Under the pieces are notes generated by a model. It was not told where the DNA came from. It worked only from the letters and a program-made list of their open reading frames with translations, and did no database searches. From contig MGWJ01000068.1 of NCBI GenBank assembly GCA_001800945.1, forward strand, positions 1-7,850: a stretch of 7,850 bases of DNA, given 5' to 3'. Origin of the DNA: Flavobacteria bacterium RIFCSPLOWO2_12_FULL_31_7 (GTDB taxonomy: Bacteria > Bacteroidota > Bacteroidia > Flavobacteriales > Flavobacteriaceae). This document shows, in pieces, positions 4,553 to 7,850 of this stretch (positions are counted from its first letter, which is position 1; every line of letters starts with the position of its first letter). The translations under genes were made by a program, and so were the position numbers.

Positions 4553-6721
4553 ATGAAAAAATATATTTTAAGTTTTCTTTTGGTTGGAAGTATGTCTTTC
4601 GCACAAAAACTTACCATCGAAGAAACCGTAACTGGACCAAGAAAATATGCACCCACTTCATTAGTTGCGCAACAATGGAGAAAAGATTCGAAATCAATTA
4701 CTTACTTAAGTTCTGATTTTAGCAGCCTATTAGAAAAAAGCGCTGTAAATGGATGGAAAGAAACTACTTTAGCTACAAAAGCAGAATTTGAAGCGGCTTT
4801 AAAAGCAAAATTACCAACTGAAGAATTCACTTTAAGAACATTCCCTTTTACTATAGAATGGAAAACTACAAATACTTTTGAAACAGAAATCGCATCAAAA
4901 ACAAATAACTATAAAGTTGTTTATAATGTAGCTTCTAAACAAATTACTTCTTCAATTGGTTACTCTAACGAAGGTGCGCAAGCTAAGTTTGCTTCAAACG
5001 ACAATGTAGCCTGGTTAAAAGACAACAACATCAAAATTACTTATAACAATAAAACTATTGAGGTTACAAATGATGAAAATCCAGCAATTGTTAATGGTTC
5101 AGATTATGTACACCGTCAAGAATTTGGTATCGACAGAGGAATGTGGTGGAATGCTTCTGGAACACAATTAGCGTATTACAGAAAAGATGAAACTATGGTT
5201 GGAAATTATCCAATTATCAATTGGAATGAGCGTGAAGCTGTAAACAAAGACATCAAGTATCCAATGGCTGGAATGACCAGTGAAAATGTAACCTTAGTGG
5301 TTTATGACTTAGCTTCAGGTAAAAAAATTACGATTCAAACTGGGGAACCAAAAGAGCAATATTTAACAATGGTTTCTTGGGAACCAACTGGAAAACATAT
5401 TTTTATCGGAGTTTTAAATCGTGATCAAAATCATTTGAAATTTAACAAATACGATGCAAAAACGGGTGCTTTCGTAAAAACATTATTCGAAGAAAAAGCT
5501 TCAACTTGGGTAGAACCTCAACACGCTTTAACTTTCGTACCAAATAATCCAACACAATTTATTTATCAAACAGATTTTAATGGTTTCAACCAAATGTATT
5601 TATATAATACTGATGGAAAATTATTAAAAAACTTAGGTTTTAAAGATGTTGTAGTAACAAATTTATTAGGTTTCGATGCTTCCAACTCTAAAATCAATTA
5701 TATAGGAACAGATAATAACGGTTTAGACAGACAATTGTATCAAGTAGATATAAAATCAGGAAAAACATTTCAATTAACAACAGTTTCTGGAACTCACAAT
5801 GCATCTGTTTCTTCAGACGGCACTATGATTTTAGACCAATACAGCAATGCGACAACGCCAAATGAAATTTCGATCTTAAACATCAAAACGAAAATGGCTA
5901 ACACTACTTTAGTGAAGGCTGAAAATCCATTTATTGGAAAAATTGATATGCCAAGAATTGAAATGGTGACTTTAACTTCTCCTGATGGTAAAACACCATT
6001 AAACGGAAGATTAATTTACCCAGCGAATTTTGATGCTACTAAAAAATATCCAGTAATGGTTTACGTTTACGGAGGTTCGCACGCACAATTGGTAACAAAC
6101 AAATGGTTAGGTGGCGCCGGATATTTTGATATTTACATGGCTCAACAAGGTTATGTAGTTTTTACTTTAGACAACAGAGGAAGTGATGCTCGTGGAAAAA
6201 GATTTTGTGATGTAACACATAGAAATTTAGGTGTGAACGAAATGGCTGACCAAATGAAAGGTGTTGAATTCTTAAAATCAAAATCATTTGTAGATGCGAA
6301 TAAAATTGGCGTTTTCGGATGGAGTTTTGGAGGATTTATGACGACTTCATTACTAACTTCTCAACCAGACACGTTTAAAGTTGGAGTTGCTGGAGGACCA
6401 GTTATCGATTGGAAATATTATGAAATTATGTACGGAGAACGTTATATGGATACACCACAAGACAATCCAGAAGGTTATGCAAAAACGTCTTTATTAGATA
6501 AAGTGAAAAACTTAAAAGGAAGATTATTGATTATTCACGGAGCGCAAGATCCAGTTGTGGTGCAACAACACAGTATGAATTTCATTGAAGCTTCTATAAA
6601 AGCAGGAAAACAAGTAGATTATTTCTTATATCCAAACCACGAACACAATGTTGGCGGAAGAGATAGAATTCACATGTATGCGAAAATTGCAGATTATTTT
6701 GATGTGCATTTGAAGAAGTAA
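4553..6721 (+). CDS. secreted S9B serine peptidase, prolyl tripeptidyl peptidase (PtpA)-like
   Basis: This 722-residue exopeptidase is predicted to release N-terminal peptides ending in proline. Residues 1-17 are a Sec signal peptide (MKKYILSFLLVGSMSFA, cleavage before Q18), so it acts in the periplasm or at the surface. A DPP-IV-type beta-propeller spans about 90-460, and the alpha/beta-hydrolase peptidase domain about 480-722. The catalytic triad is S591 in GWSFGG, D666 in HGAQD and H698 in HEHNV. These lie exactly 12 residues before the triad I recall for P. gingivalis PtpA (S603, D678, H710). The two glutamates that hold the substrate amino group in PtpA (E205, E636) have counterparts in E190 of HRQEFGI and E624 of YEIMYGER. 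Long stretches such as AGGPVIDW and the YMAQQGY region also look PtpA-like. The DPP-IV hallmark of adjacent glutamates (YEEE) is absent, so tripeptidyl is favoured over dipeptidyl activity. No type IX secretion C-terminal domain is present. It is monocistronic between two terminators. Confidence 0.9.
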   Translation: MKKYILSFLLVGSMSFAQKLTIEETVTGPRKYAPTSLVAQQWRKDSKSITYLSSDFSSLLEKSAVNGWKETTLATKAEFEAALKAKLPTEEFTLRTFPFTIEWKTTNTFETEIASKTNNYKVVYNVASKQITSSIGYSNEGAQAKFASNDNVAWLKDNNIKITYNNKTIEVTNDENPAIVNGSDYVHRQEFGIDRGMWWNASGTQLAYYRKDETMVGNYPIINWNEREAVNKDIKYPMAGMTSENVTLVVYDLASGKKITIQTGEPKEQYLTMVSWEPTGKHIFIGVLNRDQNHLKFNKYDAKTGAFVKTLFEEKASTWVEPQHALTFVPNNPTQFIYQTDFNGFNQMYLYNTDGKLLKNLGFKDVVVTNLLGFDASNSKINYIGTDNNGLDRQLYQVDIKSGKTFQLTTVSGTHNASVSSDGTMILDQYSNATTPNEISILNIKTKMANTTLVKAENPFIGKIDMPRIEMVTLTSPDGKTPLNGRLIYPANFDATKKYPVMVYVYGGSHAQLVTNKWLGGAGYFDIYMAQQGYVVFTLDNRGSDARGKRFCDVTHRNLGVNEMADQMKGVEFLKSKSFVDANKIGVFGWSFGGFMTTSLLTSQPDTFKVGVAGGPVIDWKYYEIMYGERYMDTPQDNPEGYAKTSLLDKVKNLKGRLLIIHGAQDPVVVQQHSMNFIEASIKAGKQVDYFLYPNHEHNVGGRDRIHMYAKIADYFDVHLKK

Positions 6722-6734
6722 TGAGTCGATTAAT

Positions 6735-6773
6735 AAAAAAATCCCGATTTGAAATTCAAATCGGGATTTTTTT
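6735..6773. terminator. bidirectional terminator between convergent genes
   Basis: Positions 6735-6753 and 6755-6773 form a perfect 19-bp inverted repeat around a single base. The inner part, TCCCGATTTGA, pairs with its complement. The outer seven A and seven T provide a U-tract in whichever direction the element is transcribed. It starts 13 bp after the peptidase stop and ends 13 bp before the stop of the opposing ATPase gene. It therefore serves both genes symmetrically. Confidence 0.92.
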
Positions 6774-6786
6774 ATTTTATTACATA

Positions 6787-7850
<1,064 letters not shown>

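Overview
This is an AT-rich bacterial window that reads as a chromosomal housekeeping region from a member of the Bacteroidota, most likely a Flavobacterium-like Flavobacteriaceae. The evidence is the low GC content, the absence of Shine-Dalgarno sequences before the starts, upstream elements of the Bacteroidota type (TAnnTTTG at -7, sometimes with TTG at about -33), and proteins typical of that group. These include a prolyl tripeptidyl peptidase-like S9 enzyme and a ChlI-type AAA+ ATPase. I see no rRNA, tRNA, CRISPR array, insertion sequence, attachment site or phage gene.

Layout. Positions 1-473 (minus) hold the N-terminal third or so of a UmuC-type Y-family DNA polymerase, cut by the left edge. 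A terminator at 532-577 (minus) closes the next transcription unit: a small PEGA-type lipoprotein (599-1069, minus) only 26 bp downstream of lpdA (dihydrolipoyl dehydrogenase, 1096-2499, minus). Above lpdA on the same strand is an Lrp/AsnC-family regulator (2604-3059, minus). It is divergent from a PLP-dependent Cys/Met-metabolism lyase (3247-4449, plus). The 187-bp region between those two starts holds a good promoter for the regulator, a weaker one for the lyase and a helically phased direct repeat that could be the operator. A hairpin terminator (4471-4503) ends the lyase unit. A secreted S9B prolyl (tri)peptidyl peptidase follows (4553-6721, plus). A perfect 19-bp-arm inverted repeat (6735-6773) then serves as a two-way terminator against the convergent gene, a MoxR/ChlI-like AAA+ ATPase (6787-7850, minus) whose N-terminus and Walker A lie beyond the right edge.

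How the genes relate. The Lrp regulator and the lyase form a classic regulator-target pair for sulfur amino-acid catabolism. LpdA serves the 2-oxoacid dehydrogenase complexes and the glycine cleavage system. The secreted peptidase provides tripeptides from proline-containing proteins. The remaining genes appear unrelated in function. I found no convincing undescribed multi-gene system. The points most worth a second look are the Asp-to-Asn Walker B in the ATPase, the lyase lacking the Cys of methionine gamma-lyase, umuC without an adjacent umuD, and the putative Lrp operator.
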